Source: Desulfomonile tiedjei
GTDB taxonomy: Bacteria; Desulfobacterota; Desulfomonilia; Desulfomonilales; Desulfomonilaceae
Direction: 5' to 3'
DNA: 64,000 nt
Assembly: GCA_016212925.1 (NCBI GenBank)
Contig: JACRDF010000047.1
Coordinates: 396,121 to 460,120, forward strand
Part shown: piece by piece, positions 43,371-52,516 of the stretch
How the letters are laid out: every line of letters starts with the position of its first letter
Numbering within the stretch: the stretch's first letter is position 1
The notes under the pieces: model-generated
Databases searched by the model: none
Seen by the model: the letters and a program-made list of their open reading frames with translations, nothing else
Told to the model about the DNA's origin: nothing
Program-made: the position numbers and the translations under genes

Positions 43371-43565
43371 TTATGTCGTGGACTTTCTCGCCTTCTTCTT
43401 AGCCTTTTCTTCTCCTTTTGCCTTTCTTTTGGCCTTTTCTTCTTCCCACAGCGGCTTTGGGTCCGCCGCCAACACGCACGTTGCTAATTCCTCCAGACTC
43501 ATCCCTTGAGCAGAAAGCTTTTTCAGCCTTTCAGCCCTGTTCTTCCTTTCGGTCTTGCTCTCCAT
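43371..43565 (-). CDS. Small Lys/Glu-rich protein
   Basis: A 64-residue basic protein, MESKTERKNRAERLKKLSAQ followed by GMSLEELATCVLAADP, with a lysine-alanine tail (KRKAKGEEKAKKKARK). ATG 43563-43565 has AGGAG nine bases upstream. Unknown function; nucleic-acid binding is possible. It lies between the two 52-bp direct repeats. Confidence 0.5.
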   Translation of the reverse strand: MESKTERKNRAERLKKLSAQGMSLEELATCVLAADPKPLWEEEKAKRKAKGEEKAKKKARKSTT

Positions 43566-43777
43566 TCGGTTTTTCTCCTACAAGAAAGTCTATGCCTCCC
43601 TCTCAATTCAAGGTCATCCCGGCTTCACTCGGCTTGTAAGAGAGCCTCTTTCCAGCGATGCCCCGAATTGCCCCTCTGGTCCTCTCCCCATCATCGACTT
43701 TGCGATAGTTCCATCTGAATTTTCAAAAAGGGCTCTCCCTGCAAATCTTCACTCCGTCTTCGCCTTCACGCGGCTTA

Positions 43778-43829
43778 GCCGGGACGACGGGAATGTGCCA
43801 CCCGGAAAGACCTTTGGAGAATCGCTATA
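43778..43829. repeat. 52-bp direct repeat, copy 2
   Basis: 51 of 52 bases match copy 1 at 43176-43227, same orientation, 602 bp apart. It runs directly into the hairpin at 43831. Confidence 0.85.
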
Positions 43830-43830
43830 T

Positions 43831-43881
43831 CTTTCCCCCTTTGAGGCTTCCGCTGAAAGCGGAAGCCTCAAAGGGGGAAAG
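43831..43881. repeat. Perfect 24-bp inverted repeat
   Basis: CTTTCCCCCTTTGAGGCTTC plus CGCT is exactly complemented after a GAA loop. It is a very strong hairpin in the 441-bp gap 43566-44006, which holds no gene. Confidence 0.8.
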
Positions 43882-43889
43882 CGCAGGGA

Positions 43890-43956
43890 AGTTTTAGGGA
43901 GGGGGCGCCGGGGGTCCCGCGTCCCGCGGGATTGTCAAAAAGGGTTCCCCCGGCAA
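43890..43956. repeat. Diverged copy of the AGTTTTNGGAGAGGGG repeat
   Basis: AGTTTTAGGGAGGGGGCGCC, an inner TCCCGCGTCCCGCGGGA hairpin, then CAAAAAGGGTTCCCCCGGCA. The frame resembles the elements at 61598-61650 and, inverted, 4232-4284. Confidence 0.5.
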
Positions 43957-43960
43957 TTCG

Positions 43961-44000
43961 TTTCTTCTTTCTTCTTCTTCTTCTTCTTCTCCTCCTCCTT
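43961..44000. repeat. TTC microsatellite
   Basis: A run of TTC units (with CTT shifts), then CTCCTCCTCCTT, ending six bases before the stop codon of the histidine kinase gene. Such tracts are prone to slippage; here it lies outside the coding region. Confidence 0.8.
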
Positions 44001-44006
44001 ACCCCT

Positions 44007-46130
44007 TCACGCCGCCTCTCCCGCCTTGGTCAGCTCCGCGGCCCAGGTGTCTGCGAGGGGGAAGTCCACCACGAATTCGGAACCGCCGTTGTTTGCGCAT
44101 TCTTCAGGAGCTTGGCACTCCTGGCAGAATTCAACGCTTCGCGGGGGCTGGCCGTCGGAGCCTACCAGCAGGGGACAACGTTGGCTGGTGAATGACAGTC
44201 TGAAGCCATAAAGCTCGGAGAACATCCGGATTCTGAGAAGGTCCATCCCTTTTCCGCCGGCGTTGAAAGAGTACGGTCGGCGGCTAGCGTAGTCTTCCGT
44301 TTCCTGAACCGGGTAGAAGCCTTCAAATATGAATTCCTTTGCGTCTTCAGGAATCCCGATGCCGGTATCTTTCACACGGAGAATGTACCTGTCTCCCTTT
44401 ACTAGACCGGTAACCGAGACCGTTCCGTGGTCCGGGGTGGCTTCTATAGCGTTTCGGACCAAGCCCTCCACTATCGCTACCAGGACCTGGTTGGGAATCA
44501 GCAGTTCCGCGTCCGCCAGGTCGAAATCCAGCTTCAATGTTCGCTTTTCCTGCTTCATTTTGGAGCGGATGTAGTCAATAACCATGTCCCCGAAACTTCT
44601 GACATTGATCCGTTCCAGCTCATCCCGTCTTGTCGGAAAAGTCTTTTCCAGCCATTTGTGAAGCAGGGAGGTGGCTCGCCGGATCTCCGGGGTATATTCG
44701 GTTTGGACTTCCATAAGGTCCAGAGCGGCCTGAAGAAATCCGGTGATCATTCGCTTCTCCCACGAATAACCGGTACGTATGATGCTCTCGACCTGGTTTT
44801 CGAGCCTGTTGAGGCTCAGCACATGGCGATTCATTCGTTCGATAGGGCGATCGAAATCTTTGGTGCCCATTTCAGCCAGCTTTTTCTGCATAGTCGCGAT
44901 AGTGCCGCGGATGATAGCCAAGGGCGTTCGGAGTTCGTGGGACAGGTGATTCAGGACTTTAGTTTTTGCCCGGTTGAGTTCCTCCAATTCTCGGTAGGAC
45001 TTCATCAACTCTTCAAAGAATGTGGCGTTTTCCACAGCTAGAGCAACGACACCGGCCAGAGAGCTGAGTATATGAACGTCCTCTTCCGAAAACTGCCCCT
45101 CACTTTTGTTTATGACCACTAGCACTCCAAGGGTTTTTTCCCTGGTGTGCAACGGCACTATGATTTCATTGCGGATGTCGAATCCCGTGCGCGTCTCAAA
45201 CGGCTTGAAAAATTGCGGATTGCTAGCGGGATTGTTTAGCAGAGCAGGTTCCCCGGTCTGAAAGACCTGACCACTGATGCTGGCATCGAGGGGGAGACGC
45301 AATTCCGAGGTGCGAGCAGGGATAAGGCCACGGTCGTCCTGGACCTCGCGCCAATACAAGTCGCCCCGATGCTCGTCGTACAACAACACTCCCGCGGCGT
45401 CGGTATCCATAGCGGATCTTAATTCGCTGACCACGACGGACAGCAAATGATCCAGATCCATGGTGGCGGCAAGTGCCATGCTGGATCGGTAGATCATCTC
45501 CAAGTCGTCTCTGGATTTCTTCAGCTTTTCGTAAACCTGGGCGTTCTCAATAGCGAGCGCAATACTACCAGCCATAGACAGAGCAAGTGCCTCATCCTGA
45601 TCGGAGAAATCGCCGCCGATCTTATTCATGGCCATCAATACGCCGATGGTCTTTTCTCTCGTGTTCAGCGGAACCTGAAGCACCTTGTGAATTTCAAATC
45701 CGCTTTTTTTCGTCATTTCCGGATAGTACCGGGGATCTTTGGAGACATCATTCACTCTGGCCGGTTTGTTGTTCTGGAACACCCAGCCGGCTATGCTTCC
45801 CTCAAGGGGGAGGCGCAATTCCTCCGATTGAGGAGCCAGGATATGTCTGGCGTCACGAATTTGCTTCCAGTAAAGATCACCGCGGTGCTCGTCATAGAGC
45901 AACACGCCTGCGCCTTCGGTCAGCAGGGCTTTGTTGACTTCGTCGATGACGATTGCAAGCAACTCCTCCAGATCCACAGTGGAGGCAAGCGCTTGCGATA
46001 CGTTGCACAGGATGGAAAGATCAAAAAGCTCGTGGTGCTCCTGATCCATAGCGCTATCCATAAGATCGCCCACCATCTTTTCGAGTTCTTTAACTCGTCT
46101 TTCCAATTCCTCGTAGGTTGGGTTGGGCAT
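44007..46130 (-). CDS. Cytosolic sensor histidine kinase with two GAF domains
   Basis: A 707-residue kinase. A short coiled coil (EELERRVKELEKMVGDL) is followed by two GAF domains (about 30-195 and 205-365) that share the segments GVLLYDEHRGDLYW and REKT[IL]GVL. The HisKA phospho-acceptor is in NHLSHELRTPLAIIRG. The ATPase domain has VRNAIEATPDHG, KDTGIGIPEDAKEFIF and GGKGMDLL. Between G2 and the last strand there is a Cys-bearing insert (CPLL, then CQECQAPEEC). No membrane segment is present. ATG 46128-46130 overlaps the stop of the upstream gene as TGATG. No response regulator is adjacent. Confidence 0.9.
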   Translation of the reverse strand: MPNPTYEELERRVKELEKMVGDLMDSAMDQEHHELFDLSILCNVSQALASTVDLEELLAIVIDEVNKALLTEGAGVLLYDEHRGDLYWKQIRDARHILAPQSEELRLPLEGSIAGWVFQNNKPARVNDVSKDPRYYPEMTKKSGFEIHKVLQVPLNTREKTIGVLMAMNKIGGDFSDQDEALALSMAGSIALAIENAQVYEKLKKSRDDLEMIYRSSMALAATMDLDHLLSVVVSELRSAMDTDAAGVLLYDEHRGDLYWREVQDDRGLIPARTSELRLPLDASISGQVFQTGEPALLNNPASNPQFFKPFETRTGFDIRNEIIVPLHTREKTLGVLVVINKSEGQFSEEDVHILSSLAGVVALAVENATFFEELMKSYRELEELNRAKTKVLNHLSHELRTPLAIIRGTIATMQKKLAEMGTKDFDRPIERMNRHVLSLNRLENQVESIIRTGYSWEKRMITGFLQAALDLMEVQTEYTPEIRRATSLLHKWLEKTFPTRRDELERINVRSFGDMVIDYIRSKMKQEKRTLKLDFDLADAELLIPNQVLVAIVEGLVRNAIEATPDHGTVSVTGLVKGDRYILRVKDTGIGIPEDAKEFIFEGFYPVQETEDYASRRPYSFNAGGKGMDLLRIRMFSELYGFRLSFTSQRCPLLVGSDGQPPRSVEFCQECQAPEECANNGGSEFVVDFPLADTWAAELTKAGEAA

Positions 46131-47395
46131 CAAATGCACTCCTGGGGAGTTTTGAGGGCAGCTCGGCACGTGTCACGAAAGTTGTTAACTCCCGTAAAAA
46201 ACTCTCGCATCATTATAACCCACAAATATTGACCTCTCCTAGTCAGCTTGAGGACCCCGTTGTCATTGTTCAGTGCCCCGGCCAATCGGAACAGGGAAAG
46301 CTCTTTCCAAAGGGTTGCCAAGAATTCTCCGTTGAATTTCACCTCTGCCTTTGCCACATCCAGCGAGGTTCCAAACAGTTTCATCATAAAATCGTATTGA
46401 ATCTGTTCAGTCCTTGAAAAGTCTCTCCTTGCCAGGAGGGGTAGTTTTTCTTGCTCAACGGCCTTTATATAGTCCGCAATCGAGAAGGTATTCGCGAAGC
46501 AGGCCCCATGAACGTAACCAAAAGATCCGCTTCCTGCTCCAACGTATTCGTCAAAATCGACGATATATTCGTCAATCATTGTTTTCTTTCTAGAGAAACA
46601 CCAGGCCGTTCCGCAAGTGTAATTTTTGTTAAGCCTTTCGGCAATACGGTCATAGAAAGCCTTTTCCTGACGATAACTTATGGGGCCGAAGCGGCGGGCC
46701 AGCTCTTTCCGGGTAATATCCGAGACCATGAGGGGGTAGAAAGTGACCTGATCGGCCGCCATCTCGTCAATAATCTCCAGATCTCTCTCAAGCATGAGCA
46801 TGGTTTGAGTCGGAAAATTGAAAATCATGTCCACGTTTAGCGTGTCGAACATGCCCATAATTTTCGCGAGCTTGTCACGGATCTCGACGCCGCTGCCGTA
46901 TTTATGGTATCGCTCCATGGCTTTGAGCAGGCCGTCGTCAAAGCTCTGCACCCCCACCGAAAGCCTGTTGACGCCGCTGTTTTTGAGGATCTTCAGGGTC
47001 TCATCCGTCAGATGATTCGGATTGGTCTCCACGGAGATCTCTCTGACTCGAAACAGTGTGCCCAAGTCCTCTAACAGGAGGCCCATCTCTTGCGGAAGCA
47101 CGGTCGGGGTGCCTCCGCCGACGTAAACGGATGCGAAATCGAATCCCAGTTCCGCATACAGCCGGATCTCACGATTCAGTGCCTTGAAATATTCTCTGGC
47201 CAGGTCTTTTTCCAGGACGAATCGGTTGAAAGAACAGTAAGGGCACAACTCTTCACAAAAAGGAACATGGATATAGAGGAGATAGTCCTTCCCCGGCTGA
47301 GGCCGCGGGGGCTCGATGTCTCCGAGACTGCCGAATTGCAGGATCTTTGAATATTTGCGCTTAAGGTATGCTGTGAGCACACTTTCCACGATCAT
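46130..47395 (-). CDS. HemW/HutW-like radical SAM protein
   Basis: A 421-residue protein of the coproporphyrinogen-oxidase-like radical SAM family. The cluster motif is CEELCPYCSF; the extra Cys of true HemN (CxxxCxxCxC) is absent, so a heme chaperone or heme-degrading role is more likely than coproporphyrinogen oxidation. VYVGGGTPT, SVETNPNHL, NRLSVGVQSFDD and DMIFNFPTQT are family blocks. ATG 47395 is chosen; the frame is open to a TTG at 47443. It is translationally coupled to the kinase downstream. Confidence 0.82.
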   Translation of the reverse strand: MIVESVLTAYLKRKYSKILQFGSLGDIEPPRPQPGKDYLLYIHVPFCEELCPYCSFNRFVLEKDLAREYFKALNREIRLYAELGFDFASVYVGGGTPTVLPQEMGLLLEDLGTLFRVREISVETNPNHLTDETLKILKNSGVNRLSVGVQSFDDGLLKAMERYHKYGSGVEIRDKLAKIMGMFDTLNVDMIFNFPTQTMLMLERDLEIIDEMAADQVTFYPLMVSDITRKELARRFGPISYRQEKAFYDRIAERLNKNYTCGTAWCFSRKKTMIDEYIVDFDEYVGAGSGSFGYVHGACFANTFSIADYIKAVEQEKLPLLARRDFSRTEQIQYDFMMKLFGTSLDVAKAEVKFNGEFLATLWKELSLFRLAGALNNDNGVLKLTRRGQYLWVIMMREFFTGVNNFRDTCRAALKTPQECI

Positions 47396-47661
47396 CCGAA
47401 ATGAACTCTCCGATTTCACTTTCAAAGGGTGGCCATTCGACAACCGGCCTTCACAATCCTGTCAGGTCAGTCGGGATTGGAACCAAGCCGAAAAAGGATC
47501 TCCAACTGATGCAGACGTCGCTGAAACAGCCAGAAGTCCCGCACAGCCATAACAAACCCGGCCCTGAAACTAGAACTCTTTTAGCAGTAATTTAGTCATT
47601 ATGCCAGGGCTTCACCCTCAGCCACTTAAGCATGTACTCATGCGGGGCGTGTGACTTATGG

Positions 47662-47731
47662 GGTTCTCCCCCGCGGCGGCCAACAGTGCGGAGGCCGGTA
47701 TGGGCAGCACCGTAGAAAAAGCGGGGGAGCC
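47662..47731 (+). terminator. Long-loop hairpin followed by T-run
   Basis: GGTTCTCCCCCGC and GCGGGGGAGCC pair across a loop of about 45 nt, followed on the plus strand by TTTTT. No plus-strand gene ends nearby, so it may be a remnant or an unknown small RNA. The rest of 47396-47734 shows nothing. Confidence 0.35.
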
Positions 47732-47734
47732 TTT

Positions 47735-48379
47735 TTATGGTACTGACCTCACTTGTTCAAGCAGATGAGAAAGGAATTCCCTGAAATGCTCATCTCTCGA
47801 AGATCCCTTCGCCTGTTCCAGAGCCTTCAGAGCGTCCTCACCGCCGATTCGTGCAAGAGCTTGAGCCGAGGCATAACGAAGGTTGCCGGGCGCACTATCG
47901 TCCAGGAGGATCATAGCCAGCCCCGGCACAGCCGCTGGATCTGCTTTTGTCATGAGAGCGTCGATGGCGTGCTGGTCCTCCTGTTCTCGGGCTATGGCAA
48001 GAAGTTCTTCAACACTCTTTTCGGGGTAGCCTCGGCGGACTTCGTTCATGTGTCGACTTTGTCCGATATCAACAGCCATTGTAATCAGGACTACCGAGGA
48101 TACAACCGTGATAGCAGTGCCGACCCGTTGCAGCCGCTTCCGTCTTTTCCACCATCCCACACACGAAACTGCGCCCCCGACGAGCGTCAGTCCTCCGAAG
48201 AAGCACAGGAGGAGGAGCCTGGACATGGCCTCCATGTTGTACATGTCGCCGACAAAGCGATTGGGATACCGGAGATCATAGACACAGTAGAAACACGCAG
48301 CGGTCCCAAGTCCAAAGAATAGGACCCCTGCCCAAGCCCAGGTTCCTCCGTGGTCTGTATTTTGGAACGAAGTCGCCAT
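47735..48379 (-). CDS. Membrane protein with C-terminal HEAT-like repeat
   Basis: A 214-residue protein: three membrane segments (about 14-33, 53-74 and 87-103), then a soluble helical region with a HEAT/PBS-lyase-like repeat (NLRYASAQALARIGGEDALKAL). Probably a scaffold. Unknown function. Confidence 0.65.
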   Translation of the reverse strand: MATSFQNTDHGGTWAWAGVLFFGLGTAACFYCVYDLRYPNRFVGDMYNMEAMSRLLLLCFFGGLTLVGGAVSCVGWWKRRKRLQRVGTAITVVSSVVLITMAVDIGQSRHMNEVRRGYPEKSVEELLAIAREQEDQHAIDALMTKADPAAVPGLAMILLDDSAPGNLRYASAQALARIGGEDALKALEQAKGSSRDEHFREFLSHLLEQVRSVP

Positions 48380-48530
48380 CGGATCGGCTCGCTTCGGTGA
48401 TCATTCCCGTTGCATTACTGCACTGACTTATACCGATTGCTAAAAACAATGTCCGTTTGGCCACGGGATGTGCAGTCCCGTCGGCAGACACTAACCAGGC
48501 ATTCCCCGCAACACGCGCTCCTCGTCCCCG

Positions 48531-48592
48531 TCGTTCCCGCGAAAGCGGGAACCCAGGAAAGTTTGCTGGATTCCTGCTTTCGCAGGAATGAC
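48531..48592. repeat. Paired-hairpin repeat (CCCGCGAAAGCGGG type)
   Basis: Two hairpins in tandem, TTCCCGCGAAAGCGGGAA and TTCCTGCTTTCGCAGGAA, within TCGTTCCCG to AGGAATGAC. A widespread bacterial intergenic repeat type. It lies in the 540-bp gap 48380-48919, which holds no convincing gene. Confidence 0.8.
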
Positions 48593-48919
48593 GCGATATC
48601 ACCCCGACAAATCAGACAAAAATTCCGGCAAACGATATATAGCTGCATACGGAAGGAGAATAATCTCTCATGTTGTTCCGAGACCAGGCTGTTGCAACCC
48701 AGCCCTCTTCCGCCCACTGTTTTGAAATCGGTTCTTAAGATTACGTCTTCGTCTTCGACTCCGTCAACCCTCCTCCCTCGCGTTGTCGTAATATACGTCT
48801 GACTCTCGTTGGCAGAATGGTCCGAACTGCAAACCAATTCTAGGCGTGTCTCGTTGCTTCTGATAACGTGGCCTTTGGGGGAATCGCCAGGCCCCCAAAT
48901 TGTTTGCCGGGAGGTCGCG

Positions 48920-50095
48920 ATGAAACCCAATGAAGGGCGGGATTTGAACCCGCAAAAGGGCACCAGAAAATTGCTTAGTGTTCTTCTACCACTTTTCCTG
49001 GTAGCAGTGGTTCTATTCTCTACCGCCTGTTTATGCGCACCGTCCATTTTAGGGCGCGGGCTGCATCTGGACAAGATAAAGCTGCCGCCGGGTTTTGAGA
49101 TTAGTCTGTATACCGATAAGGTCCCCGGCGCACGTTCAATGACGCTAAGCCCTAAAGGCGTTCTTTTCGTCGGCACGCGCGAGGAGGGTCGAGTTTACGC
49201 GGTAATTGACCGCAAAAAAAGCAACAAGGCTGATGAAGTTGTAACAATTGCGCAAGGGCTGACGATGCCTAATGGTGTAGCGTTTCGGAACGGCTCGCTG
49301 TACGTTGCCGAGATCGGCAGGGTTTTGCGCTTCGACAACATCGAGGACCGGATTCACAATCCGCCAAAGCCTGTGGTTGTTAGTGAAGGCTTTCCGAGTG
49401 ATCGACATCACGGATGGAAATTCATTCGTTTCGGGCCTGATGGAAAGCTGTACGTCCCAGTGGGTGCCCCATGCAACATCTGCCTGCGTGATGACCCCCG
49501 GTTTGCCACAATTATGAGAATGAATCCGGATGGCACTGACCTGGAAATATTCGCATCCGGAATACGTAATTCAGTCGGGTTTGACTGGGACCCCCGCACC
49601 CGCGAACTGTGGTTCACGGATAACGGTCGGGATTGGCTTGGTGACGACCGACCGCCGGATGAGTTGAATCGCGCGCCCAAAAAAGGGCTCAACTTCGGTT
49701 TTCCGTTTTGCCACGGCAAGGATATTTCCGACCCCGAGTTCGGGGTCAAGCGTCCCTGCAAGGATTCTGTTCCGCCGGCCATGGAACTGGGGCCTCATGT
49801 GGCTTCTCTCGGCATGCGCTTTTATACGGGGGAAATGTTTCCGCAGCAGTACAGGAATCAAATATTCATAGCGGAGCACGGTTCGTGGAACCGGAGTGTG
49901 CCGGTCGGCTATCGTATCACCCTGGTTCGCCTTGAAAATAATCGCGCAATCAAATATGAGGTTATTGCAGAAGGTTGGCTCCAGGGCTGGAAAGCGTGGG
50001 GTCGGCCGGTGGACGTGCAGGTAATGCCCGACGGAGCGCTCCTTGTGTCGGACGATTCGGCCAGCGCAATCTATAGAATCAGTTACAAAAAATAG
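48920..50095 (+). CDS. Sorbosone/glucose dehydrogenase-type beta-propeller protein, exported
   Basis: A 391-residue protein. The N-terminal leader LLSVLLPLFLVAVVLFSTAC could be a signal peptide or a lipoprotein leader (Cys at STAC). The rest is a six-bladed propeller: PPGFEISLYTDKVPGARSM, GLTMPNGVAFRNGSLYVAE, RHHGWKFIRFGPDGKLYVPVG, GIRNSVGFDWDP and ELWFTDNGRDW. The family uses PQQ to oxidise sugars in the periplasm; the ligands for PQQ cannot be confirmed by eye. The ATG at 48920 follows GGGAGG. Confidence 0.85.
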   Translation: MKPNEGRDLNPQKGTRKLLSVLLPLFLVAVVLFSTACLCAPSILGRGLHLDKIKLPPGFEISLYTDKVPGARSMTLSPKGVLFVGTREEGRVYAVIDRKKSNKADEVVTIAQGLTMPNGVAFRNGSLYVAEIGRVLRFDNIEDRIHNPPKPVVVSEGFPSDRHHGWKFIRFGPDGKLYVPVGAPCNICLRDDPRFATIMRMNPDGTDLEIFASGIRNSVGFDWDPRTRELWFTDNGRDWLGDDRPPDELNRAPKKGLNFGFPFCHGKDISDPEFGVKRPCKDSVPPAMELGPHVASLGMRFYTGEMFPQQYRNQIFIAEHGSWNRSVPVGYRITLVRLENNRAIKYEVIAEGWLQGWKAWGRPVDVQVMPDGALLVSDDSASAIYRISYKK

Positions 50096-50221
50096 GGACT
50101 CATCAAGGTTGATGAGCAGGTCCGATATCTACATAGGAGGGAATCGAGACCAAATTAAACGGTGGGTGTCCACGTGTAATACCAGTTCGCTATTATTTTC
50201 GTAACAACAGTGACGTGAGTT

Positions 50222-50297
50222 GTCATTGCGAGCGAGGCGAAGCAATCTCTGCTTTTAGGCTTTGAGATTGCTTCGTCGTTTCACTCCTCGCAATGAC
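50222..50297. repeat. GTCATTGCGAGCG palindromic repeat, copy 2
   Basis: The left arm GTCATTGCGAGCGAGGCGAA and the right arm ending CACTCCTCGCAATGAC. Same family as 36457-36532 and 63815-63891. Confidence 0.85.
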
Positions 50298-50387
50298 AGA
50301 GACGTGCCGATCGCTCCGCGTGACTGAAGGCTTACAAGCAAGGAACGCTCCCACAGCGTCACGCGATGCACTTGCCTGTCCTGATAT

Positions 50388-51476
50388 TTAATGCGCTTCC
50401 GTGTGCCGACCCCCGCTGTCGCTGTTTGCTTGATCCAAGATGGGATGCACGTACAGGTCTCTTTGGGGCATCGGAAGGTCTATCTCTGCCTGCTTGAACG
50501 CTTTAAATATTGCAAAATTGAGTTGATGGATAAGCCTGCCTTTGTCCTTGGGATAACCGGTCCAGCATAGCAGTTCGAAGTCCAGGGATGAATCACCAAA
50601 GGACCGCAACCGCACTCGAGGTCTCGGTTCGGACAAGACCAGAGGGTTTTCGCCGGCTACCTTGAGCAACACCTCTTGAACCTGGTCCACATCAGAGGTA
50701 TCGACAGTAACCGAGACCTTTATCCTGACTCTCATTCGAGGATAAGGAGCGCTCTCGTTAATAATCTTGGTGCTAACGATTACGGAATTGGGCACGGATA
50801 TGAGGACGTCGTCCCTCGTCAAGATTCTAGTGCTTCTGAGACCTATATCGACCACCTTTCCGCGCTCGCCGGTACTCAGCACAATGTAGTCGCCCGGCTT
50901 AAAAGGGCGATCGAGAAAGACACTTATTCCGCCGAAGAAGTTTGCCAAAGTGTCCTTAGCGGCCAAGCCCACAATAAGCCCCGCAATGCCGGCAGAGGCC
51001 AGGAGAGGGGTCAGGTTTATCTGCCACACCGCCAGCACCATGAGCCCCCCGATGATGCCGACAGCGGCCAATCCTATGTTTTCAGAAAGTCTGAGGAATT
51101 CTGACGCACCAGGGTAGTACCCGCCTAGCCTGGAACTGGCAAGCTTCAGTGTTTGCCCAAGAACGACTATCCATATAATCGCCAGGCAGGTCTTAGTCGC
51201 GCCTGACACCAGGAAATCGATACGCTCCGGCGGCATAATCCAGTTGACTTCGGCCAGAATCCCCACCAGCGCTACGCTGACCCACAAAGGTCCGCGAATG
51301 ATCTCGAAGAGTTGAGTACTTATTCCCAGTCCGGACCAGCGGGACAACGCCAGCGCGATTCTTCGCCCCATCAGTCGTGCCATGCTCGCGGCGACGATGG
51401 TGGCCAGCGCAATAATGATGGCTCCGACCAGTGGAGCGACCTCCATCTCGGCGAGCCATTGATTGATCAATTCCAT
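50388..51476 (-). CDS. Small-conductance mechanosensitive channel (MscS family)
   Basis: A 362-residue channel. About four N-terminal membrane segments precede the pore helix region LLASAGIAGLIVGLAAKDTLANFFGGISVFLDRPFKPGD, with the beta domain and the C-terminal alpha-beta domain after it. It relieves osmotic pressure in the inner membrane. ATG 51474-51476 has GGAGG five bases upstream. Confidence 0.95.
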   Translation of the reverse strand: MELINQWLAEMEVAPLVGAIIIALATIVAASMARLMGRRIALALSRWSGLGISTQLFEIIRGPLWVSVALVGILAEVNWIMPPERIDFLVSGATKTCLAIIWIVVLGQTLKLASSRLGGYYPGASEFLRLSENIGLAAVGIIGGLMVLAVWQINLTPLLASAGIAGLIVGLAAKDTLANFFGGISVFLDRPFKPGDYIVLSTGERGKVVDIGLRSTRILTRDDVLISVPNSVIVSTKIINESAPYPRMRVRIKVSVTVDTSDVDQVQEVLLKVAGENPLVLSEPRPRVRLRSFGDSSLDFELLCWTGYPKDKGRLIHQLNFAIFKAFKQAEIDLPMPQRDLYVHPILDQANSDSGGRHTEAH

Positions 51477-51695
51477 GGTAACCTCCAACTGTCCAACCTC
51501 CTGCTCGTTCTTACTTTCAATTTAATCACCCCTGGATTTGATGGACAGGCAGGTCGCTTTCGCGGCAATCCCGCGGGCATTGCCGCCGGCCGCTACCATG
51601 ATGTGGTGGCGGTCCAGCCGGCCGCGGGGTGCCCGCCATGTTCTCTCGTACGAGAGGGTATAGCGGTTCTCGAAAGTAATCACGGATTGAATTGT

Positions 51696-51778
<83 letters not shown>

Positions 51779-51793
51779 AATCGTCAAGGTGCG

Positions 51794-52516
51794 TCATGGC
51801 CTGAAATCGCGCAATTTCGCGTGCATATCGCGCCACAGGCCCTTGACCCAAGGAGGAAGGTCTTTCTCCGCCGCAGGGGGGTAATTACGCAAATCCCGTG
51901 GCGCAATGATGACTGAAACCTTGTCCATGCCGATACGGGCCGTGAGCACGAACAGCTCTTCGATGGCCTCGTCCCCCATGGCCAGGCAACCGATCGACAA
52001 CGCCTTTCCATGAATGAAGATGTCTCCGCCGAGGTGCTGTCGTCCGTCCAGCTTCGCCTGCTCCTGATCGAAGGCGTTGGGGTAGTTCAGCTTCATGGAC
52101 AGATGATAGTTGCTGTTCGGGTTGAGGGCCACGATTCTGTAGAAGCCTTCCGGAACCTGGCGGTCTCCTTCCCGGAGCTTCGGTCCCGGCCTCCCACTGG
52201 CTTCCTTCACGTCGAACGTCTTCACGAAAGTCCAGGCGTCTCTTTGTCGTGCCCAGAGTTCCAGGAGCATCTCTTCTTTCAGAGCAACAAGGGTGATCCC
52301 CGCGGGCGGGTACGCAACACCGCACTTCTGAAAGCATGGTCGCAAACGCTGCTCAGCCTTAGGGCCATGGAGTGAGACTACCTCATCAACCGTTCGCTTA
52401 CCCTTCAACGTCAGATAATATGGGAACCAGATCGCCCGGCCGTAGAAGTAGAGAAGTAGGCCCAAAACCATGAGCACGATCGACAAGGTCAAAATGATTC
52501 GCTTTCGCATCTTCAT
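51794..52516 (-). CDS. L,D-transpeptidase (YkuD/YafK-like)
   Basis: A 240-residue protein with an N-terminal membrane anchor (about 7-27) and a YkuD domain. The active-site motif is GGDIFIHGKALSIGCLAMGD, with H169 and the nucleophile C177. It crosslinks peptidoglycan or attaches proteins to it in the periplasm. The overall layout is closer to YafK than to YcbB. Confidence 0.9.
   Translation of the reverse strand: MKMRKRIILTLSIVLMVLGLLLYFYGRAIWFPYYLTLKGKRTVDEVVSLHGPKAEQRLRPCFQKCGVAYPPAGITLVALKEEMLLELWARQRDAWTFVKTFDVKEASGRPGPKLREGDRQVPEGFYRIVALNPNSNYHLSMKLNYPNAFDQEQAKLDGRQHLGGDIFIHGKALSIGCLAMGDEAIEELFVLTARIGMDKVSVIIAPRDLRNYPPAAEKDLPPWVKGLWRDMHAKLRDFRP

Noticed and set aside
43555..44211. 218-codon plus-strand frame running through the TTC tract
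   Set aside because: It reads through several repeats and the 3' end of the kinase gene; the poly-Phe stretch is an effect of the microsatellite.
48415..49176. 253-codon frame on the minus strand
   Set aside because: It overlaps the sugar dehydrogenase gene and a repeat, and has no family-like sequence; it is the shadow of the real gene.
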